Positions 44,527 through 55,638 are shown, numbered from the stretch's first letter. The stretch: 64,000 nt of DNA from Paenibacillus sp. FJAT-29882 (GCF_001510645.1 NZ_LMVB01000005.1:62001-126000), one strand, 5' to 3'. Made by a program: numbers and translations. The notes: a model not told the origin generated them from the letters alone.

Positions 44527-45795
44527 CTATCTATTAAAATTAATCTTCTCTTCAAATTGATTTAAAGTTATTGTTGCTTCACTTGGCTTGGTTTCGGCAA
44601 TAATCTTGCCATGTCTGAAGGAATACCTAACCGTCGCTTGCTTGCGAATCGCCTCATATTCGTTTTCTGCAGATAAGATGATGAAGTTAGCTGGTTTACC
44701 TTCTTCGATTCCATAATTCTCTTCAATGTGCAACGTTTTGGCACTATTACTAGTGATCAAATCGATTGAATTTACAATTTGATCATAGCCCATGAGTTGT
44801 GAAGCATGAATCCCCATATGCAATACTTGAAGCATGTTCCCTGTTCCAAGTGGGTACCATGGGTCAAATATGTCATCGTGACCAAAGCAAATATTTAGTC
44901 CCGCTTCTTGTAATTCTTTTACCCTTGTGAGTCCTCTTCGTTTTGGATACGTATCAAATCTTCCTTGAAGGTGAATATTCACAAGCGGATTTGATACAAA
45001 ATTAATGGAAGAAAGCTTTAATAAGCGGAATAATTTATACGTATAGGCATCATTATAAGAGCCCATTGCCGTCGTATGGCTCGCTGTTGTGCGAGTACCT
45101 AACCCACGTTTGTAGGCCTCAGCAGCTACAACTTCTACAAATCGAGACTGTTCATCATCAATTTCATCACAGTGGATGTCAACTAATCGATCATATTTTT
45201 CAGCAAGGTCAAAAGCGAATTTTAACGACTCCACTCCGTATTCTCTTGTAAATTCAAAATGAGGAATGCCGCCTACAACATCGGCGCCCATTTTCAATGC
45301 TTCCTCCATCAATTCTTCCCCATTAGGATATGAAAGGATGCCTTCTTGTGGAAATGCAACAAGTTGAAGATCTACATAGGGAGCCATTTCTTCCTTTACT
45401 TCCAACATTGCTTTTAAAGCCGTTAATTCTGGATCTGTTACATCTACATGTGTACGGACATGCTGAATTCCTTGAGCAATCTGCCATTTTAAAGCCGTTT
45501 TTGATCTTGTTTTTACATCATCAATCGTTAGCGTTTCTTTTCTTTGCGCCCATCTTTGTATACCTTCAAACAAGGTGCCACTTTTATTCCACTCTGGTTC
45601 TCCCGCTGTTAACGTTGTATCTAGATGGATATGCGGCTCAATAAAAGGTGGAAGGACAAGAGACCCATTAACATCGATGATTTCTTTCCCATCAACATCT
45701 CCTAATATTTGAGTAATTTTATTAAACCTACCATCTTCTATAAATAAGTGCCAAAGTCCATCTTTTCCTCTAAGCTTTGCGTTTTTAATGATCAC
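44527..45795 (-). CDS. codA: Cytosine deaminase
   Basis: 422 residues, amidohydrolase superfamily. Zn/Fe ligands: EPHIHLD (His 55, 57), [10 protein letters not shown] (His ~209, catalytic Glu), ASHTTAMG, and [14 protein letters not shown] (Asp ~308). It converts cytosine to uracil and ammonia for pyrimidine salvage. GTG start overlapping the codB stop by 11 bases; AGGTGAG seven bases upstream. Confidence 0.94.
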   Translation of the reverse strand: MIIKNAKLRGKDGLWHLFIEDGRFNKITQILGDVDGKEIIDVNGSLVLPPFIEPHIHLDTTLTAGEPEWNKSGTLFEGIQRWAQRKETLTIDDVKTRSKTALKWQIAQGIQHVRTHVDVTDPELTALKAMLEVKEEMAPYVDLQLVAFPQEGILSYPNGEELMEEALKMGADVVGGIPHFEFTREYGVESLKFAFDLAEKYDRLVDIHCDEIDDEQSRFVEVVAAEAYKRGLGTRTTASHTTAMGSYNDAYTYKLFRLLKLSSINFVSNPLVNIHLQGRFDTYPKRRGLTRVKELQEAGLNICFGHDDIFDPWYPLGTGNMLQVLHMGIHASQLMGYDQIVNSIDLITSNSAKTLHIEENYGIEEGKPANFIILSAENEYEAIRKQATVRYSFRHGKIIAETKPSEATITLNQFEEKINFNR

Positions 45796-47059
45796 TGATT
45801 ATCTCACCTTTATCATGTATTTTACTTATTGATACTTCTTGTTGAGGCATACATTTCATCACAACAACATAAATAATGGCAGACCCTAATAGTGCATTAA
45901 TTGGAGGGATACCTGGCGCAAAATTTGCGACTGCAACTCCACCTACCCATGCAAATATAGCGATCCAATTTACGGCTTTAAATTTCATCGTTTCAAATGG
46001 TTGATATTTCCCGCGCTTTAGTAAAAAATAGTCTGCTAAAATAATGGCCCCTATCGACGGTAGCGTGGAACCCAAAATCGTCAAGAATCCAACAAAATTG
46101 TTATAAAGCCACATCGCTGCTATTGTTCCAACGATTCCATTGAAAACAACAACTTTATGTTTTGGTAGTTTTGTAATATTGGAAAATCCTAGCCCAGAAG
46201 CATATAACGCGCTATCGTTTGTCGTCCAAATATTCAAACCGAGGACAATGATGGCAGGAATCATTAACCCTTGTAAAAACATCACGTCCGAAATATCAGC
46301 TTTATTGTAAACCATAGCTCCGACTGCACCAAATAAAAACATGAGCGAATTCCCAAGAAAGAACGCGATAATATTAGCAGTCACAGCAGAACGTGATGTC
46401 TTAGCAAAACGAGCAAAATCGGGTGTAAGCGTACCAGCGCTAATAAAAGATCCGATACAAATGGTTAATGCTAATGCAACGCCCATTGCCTGTGTAGGTT
46501 CATAAGCGAATAATTCTTGAATTCCCCCAACTGTATTAGTTGCGTCAAACATGGAATAACTACCGAAAATTGCAATTGCCGGAACAGCAATAAATCCTAA
46601 AATGGTTAAGGTCTTCATCCCAAAAATGGCCGATACCGTCATCAACAAACCAAAAATCGCTATTATTAGATAAACATTGACCCCAGTCGCTTTTGCAACA
46701 GGTACTGCAAACATCGCAAGTCCAACACCAAACCAGCCTACTTGAGTTGAAGCTAGTAAAAATGAAGATAAATAAGAACCTTTTTCACCAAAAGCATATC
46801 GAGTCAATAAATGAGTTGATAACCCCGTTTTTGCTGCAATATAAGCTAATGAACCTGTATAAAGCCCAAGTACAAGATTACCTGTTAACACAATCCATAT
46901 AAACTGGCTAAACGACAATCCCGTTCCTAATGTCCCTCCAGACCACATGCTCGCTGAGAAAAAGCTAAGTGACAGCATCACCGCAAGTATTTTCCAAAAT
47001 CCATTTCTATTCGCCTGAGGTACTGCCTGTAACGTGAATTCTTTATCTACTTTTGACAT
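45785..47059 (-). CDS. codB: Cytosine permease
   Basis: 424 residues, 12 membrane segments, NCS1 family ([51 protein letters not shown]). Imports cytosine for CodA. GGAGG seven bases before the ATG. The operon is led by a PyrR attenuator. Confidence 0.93.
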   Translation of the reverse strand: MSKVDKEFTLQAVPQANRNGFWKILAVMLSLSFFSASMWSGGTLGTGLSFSQFIWIVLTGNLVLGLYTGSLAYIAAKTGLSTHLLTRYAFGEKGSYLSSFLLASTQVGWFGVGLAMFAVPVAKATGVNVYLIIAIFGLLMTVSAIFGMKTLTILGFIAVPAIAIFGSYSMFDATNTVGGIQELFAYEPTQAMGVALALTICIGSFISAGTLTPDFARFAKTSRSAVTANIIAFFLGNSLMFLFGAVGAMVYNKADISDVMFLQGLMIPAIIVLGLNIWTTNDSALYASGLGFSNITKLPKHKVVVFNGIVGTIAAMWLYNNFVGFLTILGSTLPSIGAIILADYFLLKRGKYQPFETMKFKAVNWIAIFAWVGGVAVANFAPGIPPINALLGSAIIYVVVMKCMPQQEVSISKIHDKGEIISDH

Positions 47060-47128
47060 ACCAATTCCTCCAATAAGTTAGTAACTGGTACCGAAGAAGG
47101 CTTCGATAATTTTAGGAGATTAGGGAAT

Positions 47129-47263
47129 AAAAAAAGCTTCTTGCCATTTCTGACAAGAAGCTTTTTTACACAATGAACCATGGGAAACCTACATACGTAG
47201 GCTGCCAAAGCAATGATCATTATTTCCGCTGTCCTTGTCAGCCTCACGGGACTGAATTAAAGG
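47129..47263 (-). promoter_or_regulatory. PyrR-dependent attenuator upstream of codBA
   Basis: Minus strand CAGTCCCGTGAGGCTGACAA (within 47235-47254) is the PyrR-binding anti-antiterminator loop (CAGTCC.GAGAGGCTG in pyr leaders). It is followed by a terminator AAAAGCTTCTTGTCA…TGGCAAGAAGCTTTT with T-run at 47129-47167. Uracil nucleotides bound to PyrR should therefore reduce codBA transcription. Confidence 0.85.
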
Positions 47264-47375
47264 TACCAGTATTTAATTAAACATATTATTACAGGAAAAC
47301 AATATGTTGTCAACTGATTTTTAGGCGCTATCCCCCGTAGGTCCTCAATCTCTAATATTTTTAACAGATAACATC

Positions 47376-47432
47376 AAAACCTCATTTATTTATGATACGG
47401 TTCTCCATAGCATATCTAAATGAGGTTTCTCA
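47376..47432 (-). repeat. rlmH-end-like attachment repeat 4 inside a long inverted repeat
   Basis: Core TTATTTATGATACGGTTC then TCC (47386-47406), bracketed by AAAACCTCATTTA and TAAATGAGGTTT. Confidence 0.7.
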
Positions 47433-47523
47433 AAAAAGCGGGGACTGGCAAATAATTTTGACATGAAAGAGGCTCCCCCCATGAAGGGATACTCATACAT
47501 CGTGTTTATTCATTTTTGATTTT

Positions 47524-48159
47524 CTACATATGCGTTAACAGGCGATCCTTTTGGTCAAGAAAATATGCCATCAGTTTCTTACATTGAGGAATAGAAAATC
47601 CTAAAATTGGACCTAATCCAAACGCAATAAACACTGTTCCAATTCCAACAGGCCCCCCTAGCATCCAACCAAGAAGAAAAATGAGTACTTCAATTCCACT
47701 TCTAACCAACGGGATACTCCAACCCGTTCTTTCAACAATTAATAACATAAAGCTGTCTCTAGGACCTGCTCCAAAATCAGCAGAAACATATAATCCAATA
47801 CCATACCCAATTAAAACAACACCTATGATAAAAGCAATTGTTGCTCCTGCTAAACTATCAATGCTAGGTAAAATCCAATTAAAAAGATCAATAAATAATC
47901 CTAGAAACAACATATTCAGAAAGGCCCCTATTTTTGGCCATGCCTTATTGAAAATTGAACTGATCAACAAGAGTAAAAATCCACTTATTATCGACCAAGT
48001 TCCAATAGTAAAGCCAAATTTAGTAAATAGACCATAATGAAAAACATCCCATGGTCCAATCCCTAAATGCTTTCCTTCAATTGTTAAAGATATGCCAAAT
48101 GCTAACACTATTAATCCAAAAATAAAAAAAGACCAGCGTAGAATCCATTCCTTTTTCAT
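47524..48159 (-). CDS. YczE/YyaS-family membrane protein
   Basis: 211 residues with five or six membrane segments; GIGPWDVFHYGL and SADFGAGPRDSFMLLIVERTG are the duplicated family signatures. GAGGAG five bases before the ATG. The biochemical function of the family is not established. It is the only gene between attachment repeats 4 and 5. Confidence 0.85.
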   Translation of the reverse strand: MKKEWILRWSFFIFGLIVLAFGISLTIEGKHLGIGPWDVFHYGLFTKFGFTIGTWSIISGFLLLLISSIFNKAWPKIGAFLNMLFLGLFIDLFNWILPSIDSLAGATIAFIIGVVLIGYGIGLYVSADFGAGPRDSFMLLIVERTGWSIPLVRSGIEVLIFLLGWMLGGPVGIGTVFIAFGLGPILGFSIPQCKKLMAYFLDQKDRLLTHM

Positions 48160-48793
48160 AACCGCTCCTCTATCTTATATCTTATTTTTTTATTAATATA
48201 ACATTAAATTTGGACAGAAATCATAATCTATATTTTCTGAAATATAACAAGAAAAGCGTATCTTTAATTTTCTTATTAAAGGAGAATTATGGGGTCTTAT
48301 TCGTTTTAACAATGGGATAACTGACGAGGGCAATATCATATAGCCATGTCAGTTTTTTCATTTTGAAGATAAAAACTCCTCCGTTTATTATAGTTATCTA
48401 AAAAATCATCAAGAAGAAGATATCCAAGTTTGGCTCTTGAATAGGTTTTATCTAAAATCCAAGGAGAAGAACATTAAATCAACTTATTTAGCTTTAAGAA
48501 AAAACCTCATTTACTTATGATACGGTTCACCATGATGTATCCAAATGATATTTTTACATAAATTTCAAAATCCTAACACTTAGATCTTAGGTGCTAGTCT
48601 TGTGGGTATTAGGGCAAACTCCGATGTTAAACAAACGGCAATCCTAACGACTGTTCCCAACAAGAGATCATCTAGTCTACGATGATTAAAATATTAATCC
48701 CCCCATTGCATTATATTTGAATATATTTTACAATCAATTGAATAAAAATTCATTAGCTTTCACACTACGAAATATTAAAAGGGAGTTTACTAG
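48160..48793. other. Intergenic region containing attachment repeat 5
   Basis: No supported gene. A short open stretch near 48360-48490 has no start signal. The attachment repeat at 48501-48553 is the only recognisable element. Confidence 0.45.
48501..48553 (-). repeat. rlmH-end-like attachment repeat 5
   Basis: Core TTACTTATGATACGGTTC then ACC (48511-48531), the best match to a consensus, with AAAACCTCAT on the left and AAATGATATTT on the right. Confidence 0.75.
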
Positions 48794-50215
48794 ATGCAAA
48801 AAAATATAATACAAAATCAATCTCAAAATAAAAGCACAGGCAAGAAGGCACTTAACATTAATGCATTTGTCTTACTTTTCTTTGTGATCGTCATTTCCGC
48901 TATTTTGACATACATTGTGCCAGCTGGTGAATTTGACCGGGTAGAAAAAGATGGGCGTACGCTTGTAGTTCCTGATTCTTTTACTCTGACAGAGTCGTCT
49001 CCAGTCGGATTCTTTAATATCTTTACTAGTATTCATTCAGGCATGATCGATGGTGCTGGAATTATCTTCTTCGTTTTGATCATTGGCGGTGCTTTTGGCA
49101 TTTTAAAGGCAACGGGCGCCCTTGATGCATTAATTGTGAATATAACAAGAAAACTAGCAAATAGGGAATTATTACTCATTCCCGTTCTCATGCTGTTTTT
49201 TTCAGTTGGTGGCACATTGATGGGAATGGCTGAAGAAACCATTGTATATATTGCTATTATCACTCCAGTAGCTATTGCCTTAAAGTTAGATGCGATGGTC
49301 GGTTTTGCAATTGTTTCACTGGGGGCAAATATCGGGTTCATGAGTGCTGTCCTGAATCCATTTAATATCGGAGTAGCACAAAGTATAGCAGAATTGCCTA
49401 CATTCTCAGGTATTGGTCTCAGACTAGTATTATTCGCTACATTATACATTGCTGGAGTCCTTTACGTTTACCGCTACGCGAAAAAAGTCAAGTCCAATCC
49501 TGAACTAAGGTATTTCGGAAAATATCAAGAAGGAAATCAAGTGGAAGTCAATACAAATTTAAGACTAACCATTCGTCACAAATGGATTCTAACCATTTTT
49601 TTACTCAACTTTGTAGTATTGATTTTCGGAGTTATAAAATTTGGTTGGTATATAACTGAAATTGCTGGTTTGTTCTTACTATTTGGAGTCCTAATCGGGA
49701 TTGTTGGAAAATTAAATCCGAACAATATTGCGGACAGCTTCATCGATGGAGCAAAAGACCTAATTGGTGGTGCTTTAATCATTGGTTTCGCACAGGCCAT
49801 TCTCGTTGTGATCCAGGATGGAAAATTAATAGACTCTATTTTGTATTTTGCCTCTACCTTTCTAAGTCAACTATCGCCAATTCTGAACGCTATAGGAATG
49901 TTTTTTTTACAGCTTTCACTCAACTTTCTTGTACCATCTGGGAGTGGTCAAGCAGCACTCACAATGCCAATCCTGGCACCTTTATCTGACCTTGTTGGAG
50001 TGACAAGGCAGACTGCGGTACTAGCATTTCAGCTTGGGGACGGCATTTCCAACTCCCTTTTCCCTACATCAGGTGTGTTACTTGCTGGACTTGCAGTTGC
50101 AGGGATTCCTTTTACAAAATGGATAAAATGGATTCTACCTTTTATATTCATTCAAATAGTCATCAGTATTATTTTCCTAATCATTGCACAAGTGATTCAG
50201 TACGGACCATTTTAA
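48794..50215 (+). CDS. YfcC-family (basic amino acid/C4-dicarboxylate antiporter-like) permease
   Basis: 473 residues, about 12 membrane segments, with the family's extracytoplasmic loop YIVPAGEFDRVEKDGRTLVVPDSF and the half-site GGTLMGMAEETIVYI plus NFLVPSGSGQAALTMPI. Paired with an M20 amidohydrolase (22-base gap), which suggests uptake of an N-acyl-amino acid or peptide that is then hydrolysed. AGGGAG eight bases before the ATG. Confidence 0.88.
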   Translation: MQKNIIQNQSQNKSTGKKALNINAFVLLFFVIVISAILTYIVPAGEFDRVEKDGRTLVVPDSFTLTESSPVGFFNIFTSIHSGMIDGAGIIFFVLIIGGAFGILKATGALDALIVNITRKLANRELLLIPVLMLFFSVGGTLMGMAEETIVYIAIITPVAIALKLDAMVGFAIVSLGANIGFMSAVLNPFNIGVAQSIAELPTFSGIGLRLVLFATLYIAGVLYVYRYAKKVKSNPELRYFGKYQEGNQVEVNTNLRLTIRHKWILTIFLLNFVVLIFGVIKFGWYITEIAGLFLLFGVLIGIVGKLNPNNIADSFIDGAKDLIGGALIIGFAQAILVVIQDGKLIDSILYFASTFLSQLSPILNAIGMFFLQLSLNFLVPSGSGQAALTMPILAPLSDLVGVTRQTAVLAFQLGDGISNSLFPTSGVLLAGLAVAGIPFTKWIKWILPFIFIQIVISIIFLIIAQVIQYGPF

Positions 50216-50237
50216 GAAGAATTAACGGAGGTTCATT

Positions 50238-51395
50238 ATGTTACAAACAAAACTTGTAGATACAGAATTATTAGCTTGGACAATTGAACAGCGCAGACAT
50301 TTCCATATGCATCCTGAGCTATCCGGACAAGAATATGAAACAGCTGCTTATGTGAAAGAGAAATTAACTGAATTCGGCATCGCTATCAAAAATAATTATT
50401 CTGCACCAAATGTTGTCGCCTATTTTAAAGGAACAGAAGGGAAAAAAACCGTTGCGCTCAGAGCCGATATGGATGCTCTCCCGCTTCATGAAGAAGGAGA
50501 CAAGTCTTACATTTCAACAGTTCCTGGCGTCATGCATGGTTGTGGTCACGATGGTCATACCGCGACTTTACTCGCGGTAGCTAAATGGATGAGCACTCAC
50601 CCACATTTAGTAAAAAATAATATTTTATTTATCTTTCAAAGCTCTGAAGAAGCATCACCAAGCGGGGCTAAACAGCTTGTAGAAGAAGGGATATTAGATG
50701 GAGTCGATGTAATATATGGAATCCATTATATGTCTAATATGCCTTTAGGGAAAATTGGTTTTGCAACAGGTCCTGCTATGGCATCCAGCGATGACTTTGA
50801 CATTATAATTGAAGGGAAAGGTGGACACGCGGGCAATCCACACGAAACAGTGGACCCAATTTACATCGCAACCCATCTTATACAAGCGTTCCAATCGATT
50901 GTCAGCAGAAATTTAAATCCCTTACATTCAGGAGTGATTTCATTTGGAGGTATTCAGGGAGGAAATTCATACAACGTCATTCCTGATAAAGTAAACCTTC
51001 AAGGTACTATTAGGGCATTAACGTATGAAGGAGCTGAATTAATGCACAAACAAACAGCTCAGCTAACTGAATCAATTTGCACAAGCTTTGGGGCAAAAGG
51101 ACATTTTCATTTAATAGAAGGAACCCCTCCATTATACAACCATCCAGAAGCGTGCGAATTTGCGAAAGAAATCATCCAAAAGACTTTCGGTGATGATGTG
51201 TTCTTACCATTTGAGCCTGTACTAGGGGCTGAAGATTATTCCTACTACTTAAAAGAAAAAGTAGGTGTATTCATTAACGTTGGGATGCAAAGCGAAAAAA
51301 GCCAGTATCCTCACCATCATCCGAAATTTGACATTGATGAGGGAGCCATTCCCTCTGCCATTGAACTAATGATTCAATTGGCTTTGAATTCGTGA
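50238..51395 (+). CDS. M20-family amidohydrolase (N-acyl-amino-acid hydrolase-like)
   Basis: 385 residues. Zn-binding motifs: RADMDALP, MHGCGHDGHTATLL, QSSEEASPSGAKQLVEEG, HYMSN and LGAEDYSYYL; dimerisation domain in the middle. The family removes acyl groups from amino acids or indole conjugates. Operon with the YfcC-like permease; terminator follows. Confidence 0.92.
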   Translation: MLQTKLVDTELLAWTIEQRRHFHMHPELSGQEYETAAYVKEKLTEFGIAIKNNYSAPNVVAYFKGTEGKKTVALRADMDALPLHEEGDKSYISTVPGVMHGCGHDGHTATLLAVAKWMSTHPHLVKNNILFIFQSSEEASPSGAKQLVEEGILDGVDVIYGIHYMSNMPLGKIGFATGPAMASSDDFDIIIEGKGGHAGNPHETVDPIYIATHLIQAFQSIVSRNLNPLHSGVISFGGIQGGNSYNVIPDKVNLQGTIRALTYEGAELMHKQTAQLTESICTSFGAKGHFHLIEGTPPLYNHPEACEFAKEIIQKTFGDDVFLPFEPVLGAEDYSYYLKEKVGVFINVGMQSEKSQYPHHHPKFDIDEGAIPSAIELMIQLALNS

Positions 51396-51408
51396 ATTAA
51401 CTAAGGGC

Positions 51409-51454
51409 GATTCATCCCATACCATCAGGTAGTGTGGGATGAATTTCCTTTTTT
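51409..51454 (+). terminator. Rho-independent terminator
   Basis: ATTCATCCCATAC … GTGTGGGATGAAT with CCTTTTTT tail. Confidence 0.85.
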
Positions 51455-51537
51455 CTATCATGGGCGGTTATTGCGGTATCATAGTTGTCGACTGCTTTCA
51501 ATTCGATGCACAAAAATCAGACATCGTTCCCTTGCAT

Positions 51538-53966
51538 CTATTTCAAAACACCTTTTGAATCGAAGGAAAACCATTTTCCATTTATCTTTTGCTTACCTGT
51601 TAACATGACTCCCTTAGCATCGAAGTAAAATTTCTTACCGCTGATTCTTTGCCAACCTGTCAGCATTGCCCCACTTGGATTAAAATAGTACTTTTTACCG
51701 CCTATGCTCTGCCAACCTGTCTGTATGATTCCCGTTTCACTGATATAGTACTTATTCTTTTCAAGTGTCTTCCATCCGGTTTCCATGACACCTTTATCAT
51801 TGGAATAATACTTGGAGCCGTTAATCGTTTGAAAGCCGGTTTGCATGACGCCATCTAAATTAAAATAGTATTTGGATCCAGAAATCACCGTCCACCCCGT
51901 TGCGTATTCGCCGGCAGATGAATCATAATAATACCATTTACCATTTTTCTGTTCCCAATTTGATGCTGTTTTGAACTGAATACTGATGTCCTTCGCTAAA
52001 TTTCCCCCCTAACTCACCGGAGATTGCTTCCCTCTTAATCGTTAAGGTATAGGTAGTAAGTCCCTTTAAAGCTTCAGGAAAGATATAAAGTCCATCCTCG
52101 TCAGCTTCACTATAGAGTTCGACATTCCCCTCTGGACCAGTCAGTTGGATCTGTGTTTCATCCAAATCAATAAACTGGTTAAAGCGGAAAGCAAAAAAGC
52201 TGCTTAATGGGACATTTTGCACTCCAGTAGTAAAACTATTAGCTTTTGTATAGTCGTCACCCCAGTCCACATAAAAACTTTCTAAAAGCTCAAGTATGGC
52301 TGGAGCATCCGGATTAGAAGTACCCGGATCACTCGGTGTCGTCGCGGGTGGATCCTGAACTCCACTTGTTGCCGCATCCATTGCTGTCACATAGTTTTTT
52401 CCGCTAGAGTCCTTTCCCGTAGCTACTATTTCCCCATTTTGATAAAACAAGTTATTTATTTTTAAATCTTTTTTAATCGTATATAAGTACTTATTGGTGT
52501 TAAATTGATAAACATCAATTCCGCTATCTTTTCTTGCGGCAAAGGTTAAGTTGTCCTCCATGCTAAACGCATAATCATCGTAGGACCTTCCCAATGTATA
52601 AGAGTAGGTCATGTCACCTGATTTGAACATAGTCAGGTCAAAGGCAACCCCACTATTATTAATCATGCTGGCTCCATCCGGAGTAATGTTTGCAAAAGGC
52701 TCTAGTGGATAATCTCCGTGGTACGGAGAATTATAATGGGCCTTAATGACTCCCTTGTCCACCTCGTAGGCATCTACATCTCTTGGACTTGTATCTGTTG
52801 AAATGGAATAGACCTTTGATGTTTCAGGATTGTAATAGAGATAGGATTTGAATCTTATATTATTTACGTATGTGTTAGGAATCTCACCGCCTGTGGCCAA
52901 AGAATATACCTTCATCGCCTCCCACTGATTGGATCCGGGAGCGATGAAGTTGGTCGTATCTACCTCTGCAATCGCACCCGATAACGGAGAGCCCGTGTTA
53001 TATTCGTGTGCCATCTTGTGCTGGGTAACGTATAGCTTGTGATTGTATAGCGCCAACCGCTCCGCAGGATATGGCAATACTAACCCTTTGATTTCGCCGG
53101 ATGAAAAATTAATAGAGTAAATGGTTTTGCTTCCCAATCTAGTTGTATAAATAACCGGTTTATCCGGATCAATTGCTAAATCATTTGGTTTAAATCTAAG
53201 GTTATTGATAGTCCCCGCTGGGTCAGGTACTCCAGGTGTTGTTGGAAGACCATTTGAAGGCTGCGAATCAGCAGCGATTGTTGCAATCGTATAGGCTCCG
53301 CTGTTATCTTTATTAATCGTAATTAACCATCCATCTTTGTAATGAAGCTTTTGGATATTTAGATCCTTTCGCAAAGAGTATAAAAATGTGTTTGTTCCAT
53401 ACTGATAGACATCAATTCCGCTCGTGGTACTAGCAGCGAATGTTAGTTTGTTATCAGGGCTGAAGGCAAAATCGTTGTATCCTTTTCCAAATGAATAGCT
53501 GTAAGTCATATCTCCTGAACGAAACGTTGCAAGGCCGAAGACAGAACCGCCATTGTTGTAAAGACTCAGTCCATCTGGAGAGAACTTGCCTGTCACTCCT
53601 AAAGCGTAATCACCATGGTAAGGGGAATCATAGTGACTCTTGATGATTCCGTTTTCAATTTCGTATGCCTCAATATCGCTAGGGGACAACGATGTGGTGG
53701 TTGCGTATATTTTTGATGTTTCCGCATTATAGGCAATATTCGTTCTTTCATAAATAGAAGTAGCCCCAGAAGATTGGTTTTTTTCTTTTTTATCCTTAAA
53801 GGAATAAACTTTTAGATTCCCCCATTGGCCTGACCCTGGTGATATGTATATATAGCCTTGATCGTCGACGGCGATGTCGTATGGATCTGTATTAATGTCT
53901 ATTGTATCGCTAAGGGTAAAGCTATTGGTATCTACCACTGCAATCGCCCCTACAAAATTCGAACCG
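51538..53966 (-). pseudogene. Surface protein: tandem beta-propeller-like halves, Ig-like domain, cell-wall-binding repeats; frameshifted and 5'-truncated
   Basis: Two frames make one protein. 51938-53966 encodes two homologous ~240-residue halves (each with SPYHGDY…, SGDMTYSY, GIDVYQ motifs; the second lacks ~20 residues near its start) and an Ig-like (Big_5) domain. 51538-~51980 encodes five or six ~20-residue wall-binding repeats (TGWQ…GKKYYF type). An extra G in the G6 run near 52004-52009 separates them; removing it gives GELGGNLAKDISIQFKTASNWEQ. The 5' end, including any signal peptide, is cut off by the IS3 element at 53967, with frame open up to that junction. Not functional as it stands. 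Confidence 0.8.
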
Positions 53967-54009
53967 TGATACTACGTCAGGATAATAGACACAGATTTCT
54001 GCAGCGCTT

Positions 54010-54867
54010 TCGTTTGGTGGCCTTGATAAAAAAGTTTAAATAAAGCTGCGGATTTCCCATACATTCGTTCGAATTCATTCGGTGGATAGTACCCCTACGT
54101 CGAATGAATCCGCTTGGAATTGTAGAAGAACTCGATGTATTCAAACAATGATTTCTTCGCTTCTTCTCTTGTTTTATACTTCGTTTGATACACTAGCTTA
54201 CGTTTAAGAATAACGTGAAAGGACTAAACGAAAGCGTAGTCATAATAGTTTCCTTTTCGGCTCATACAGCCTGTCATGCCGTACTCTTTTAATAGTTTCT
54301 GATATTCATAGGAGGCATATTGAACGCCCCGATCTGAATGGTGAATAACACCTTTTCCCGGCTTTTGACGTTTGTAAGCCATCTTAAATGCAGAGATAAC
54401 CAATTCCTTTGTCATGATTTTATCCATGGACCAACCTACTATCTTACAAGAATACAAATCCATTACGGTCGCCAAATACAACCAGCCCACATTCGTCGGA
54501 ATATAAGTGATATCCGTTACCCACAACTGGTTTGGTTTGCAAGCTTTAAACTGTCGATCTAAAAAGCTTTCACTTACAGGATTTAGATGCTTCGAATTGG
54601 TCGTAGCCTTGTATTTTTTGACTGTACAAGCTTCCATTGGTTCTTTGTCATAATGCGAGAGACCGTACGCTCACTTATTTTCACGCTACGTCTTTTCAGC
54701 GTTTTAGCGATTTTAATACTGCCGTAACGTTGCTTGAATTCTAGATGAGTCTGTAAAATTTCTTGCGATAATTTCTCATGTTGTTCCTGCCTGTCACTTT
54801 TCGGCCGTTTTAACCATTTGAAGTAACCACTCTTGGAGACTCTCAGAACGCAACACATCTTCTCCAC
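54010..54867 (-). pseudogene. IS3 orfB transposase (integrase core), frameshifted with stop codons
   Basis: First part 54583-54867 (HTH_21-type), second part 54224-54637 (rve core with the D of WVTDITY and the D of HHSDRG), then stops where the catalytic Glu should be. The C-terminus (LVYQTKYKTREEAKKSLFEYIEFFYN) is still readable. Confidence 0.8.
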
Positions 54868-54905
54868 TCGGAATTGGGAGCGATTTTCATGAATGAAATC
54901 ATATT

Positions 54906-55145
54906 TTACCGAGGGCTTTTTACGAAGTAGTGCATCGCCTTTTTTAAGATTTCATTTTCCTCCTTGAGATCACGAATTTCCTTTTGAAGAGCTCTTAATA
55001 CAGCCTCTGCTGAAGAAAACGACTGTACAGCCTTGATCTCTGATTGTTGGCCATACTTCTTCATCCAGCCATGTAAAGTATTTTCGTTTACACCCACTTC
55101 TCTAGCCACTTGAGCTACAGATTTATGGTTTTCACTTATATACAT
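54906..55145 (-). pseudogene. IS3 orfA transposase subunit
   Basis: HTH domain (SVAQVAREVGVNENTLHGWMKKYG) and a C-terminal leucine-zipper-like coiled coil (LRALQKEIRDLKEENEILKKAMHYF), as in IS150-group OrfA. In-frame sequence upstream (KRYDEAFKIETV) shows the true start was further 5', but no start codon remains. Confidence 0.75.
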
Positions 55146-55268
55146 TACCGTTTCAATTTTAAATGCCTCATCGTATCGTTTGCCATTACCTCTTGCCGTA
55201 CAGACACACCTCGTTATAGTTAATATGTTTATTATTACAATCTGCGTCTACTATTTAGTCTAGCATCA

Positions 55269-55300
55269 GAACTATATAATTCTGATTTTTTTATTGCCAT
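55269..55300 (-). pseudogene. hsdM: First codons of a type I restriction-modification methylase gene (hsdM)
   Basis: AAGGGG, six bases, then ATG encoding MAIKKSELYS, the conserved start of many HsdM proteins, cut after ~11 codons by the right end of the IS3 element. Nothing else of hsdM, hsdS or hsdR remains on the other side, so an IS-linked deletion removed the locus. Confidence 0.6.
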
Positions 55301-55590
55301 GATTATCCCCTTAAAAAGCCTTGAAATTTGTAAAAAAATAACTTCGATTTCAAAAAAATATATTATTACAACACATTTCTCTACTAAATAATTATAGCCT
55401 GAGTAATAAAGAAGAGCATTTTTCTTCTTTCCAATTCACTGGGATGTTAAGCTTTTTTGTAATAGTGATCCACACTTAATCTATTTAAATAAAAAAGAAG
55501 AAGAAATTTTTTCATCTCTTCTTCTGCCCCTGTAATGTTTTAATATGACTTATCTATTCTTATCCTATAACTTAAATACAAATTTCGCCG
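55301..55590. other. Upstream region of the lost hsdM
   Basis: AT-rich, no gene. An AGAAGAAGAAATTTTTTCATC…TCTTCTTCT stretch near 55497-55526 can pair and may be a terminator. Confidence 0.4.
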
Positions 55591-55638
55591 TTACTTATGG
55601 TAAGGTTCACCACGGCTACTTTATATGCGGTTTTATTT
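55586..55638 (-). repeat. rlmH-end-like attachment repeat 6
   Basis: Core TTACTTATGGTAAGGTTC then ACC (55591-55611), inside GCCGT … ACGGC; followed by TATGCGGTTTTATTTT, close to the TGATGCGGTTTTT found beside staphylococcal att sites. Confidence 0.7.

Larger units (their letters stand above)
53967..55268 (-). mobile_element. IS3-family (IS150-like) insertion sequence, inactive
   Basis: Ends carry imperfect inverted repeats (TGATACTACG…ATAATAGACACAGATT on the left; TGATGCTAG…TAGTAGACGCAGATT on the reverse strand at the right). Inside, orfA (HTH; 54906-55145 with open frame further upstream) and orfB. orfB is split by a frameshift near 54620 (SGYFKWLKRPKSD… / WVTDITYIPTNVGWLYLATVMDLYS… HHSDRGVQYAS), and the codon for the last catalytic Glu of DDE (…NYYDYAFV-E) is now a stop. 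A second stop follows in RIHST-GYYPPNEFE. No obvious target duplication. Confidence 0.85.

Noticed and set aside
47047-47247. 66-residue minus-strand frame in the codBA leader
   Set aside because: It covers the PyrR loop and terminator, overlaps the codB start and has no proper ribosome binding site; it is an artefact of the attenuator.
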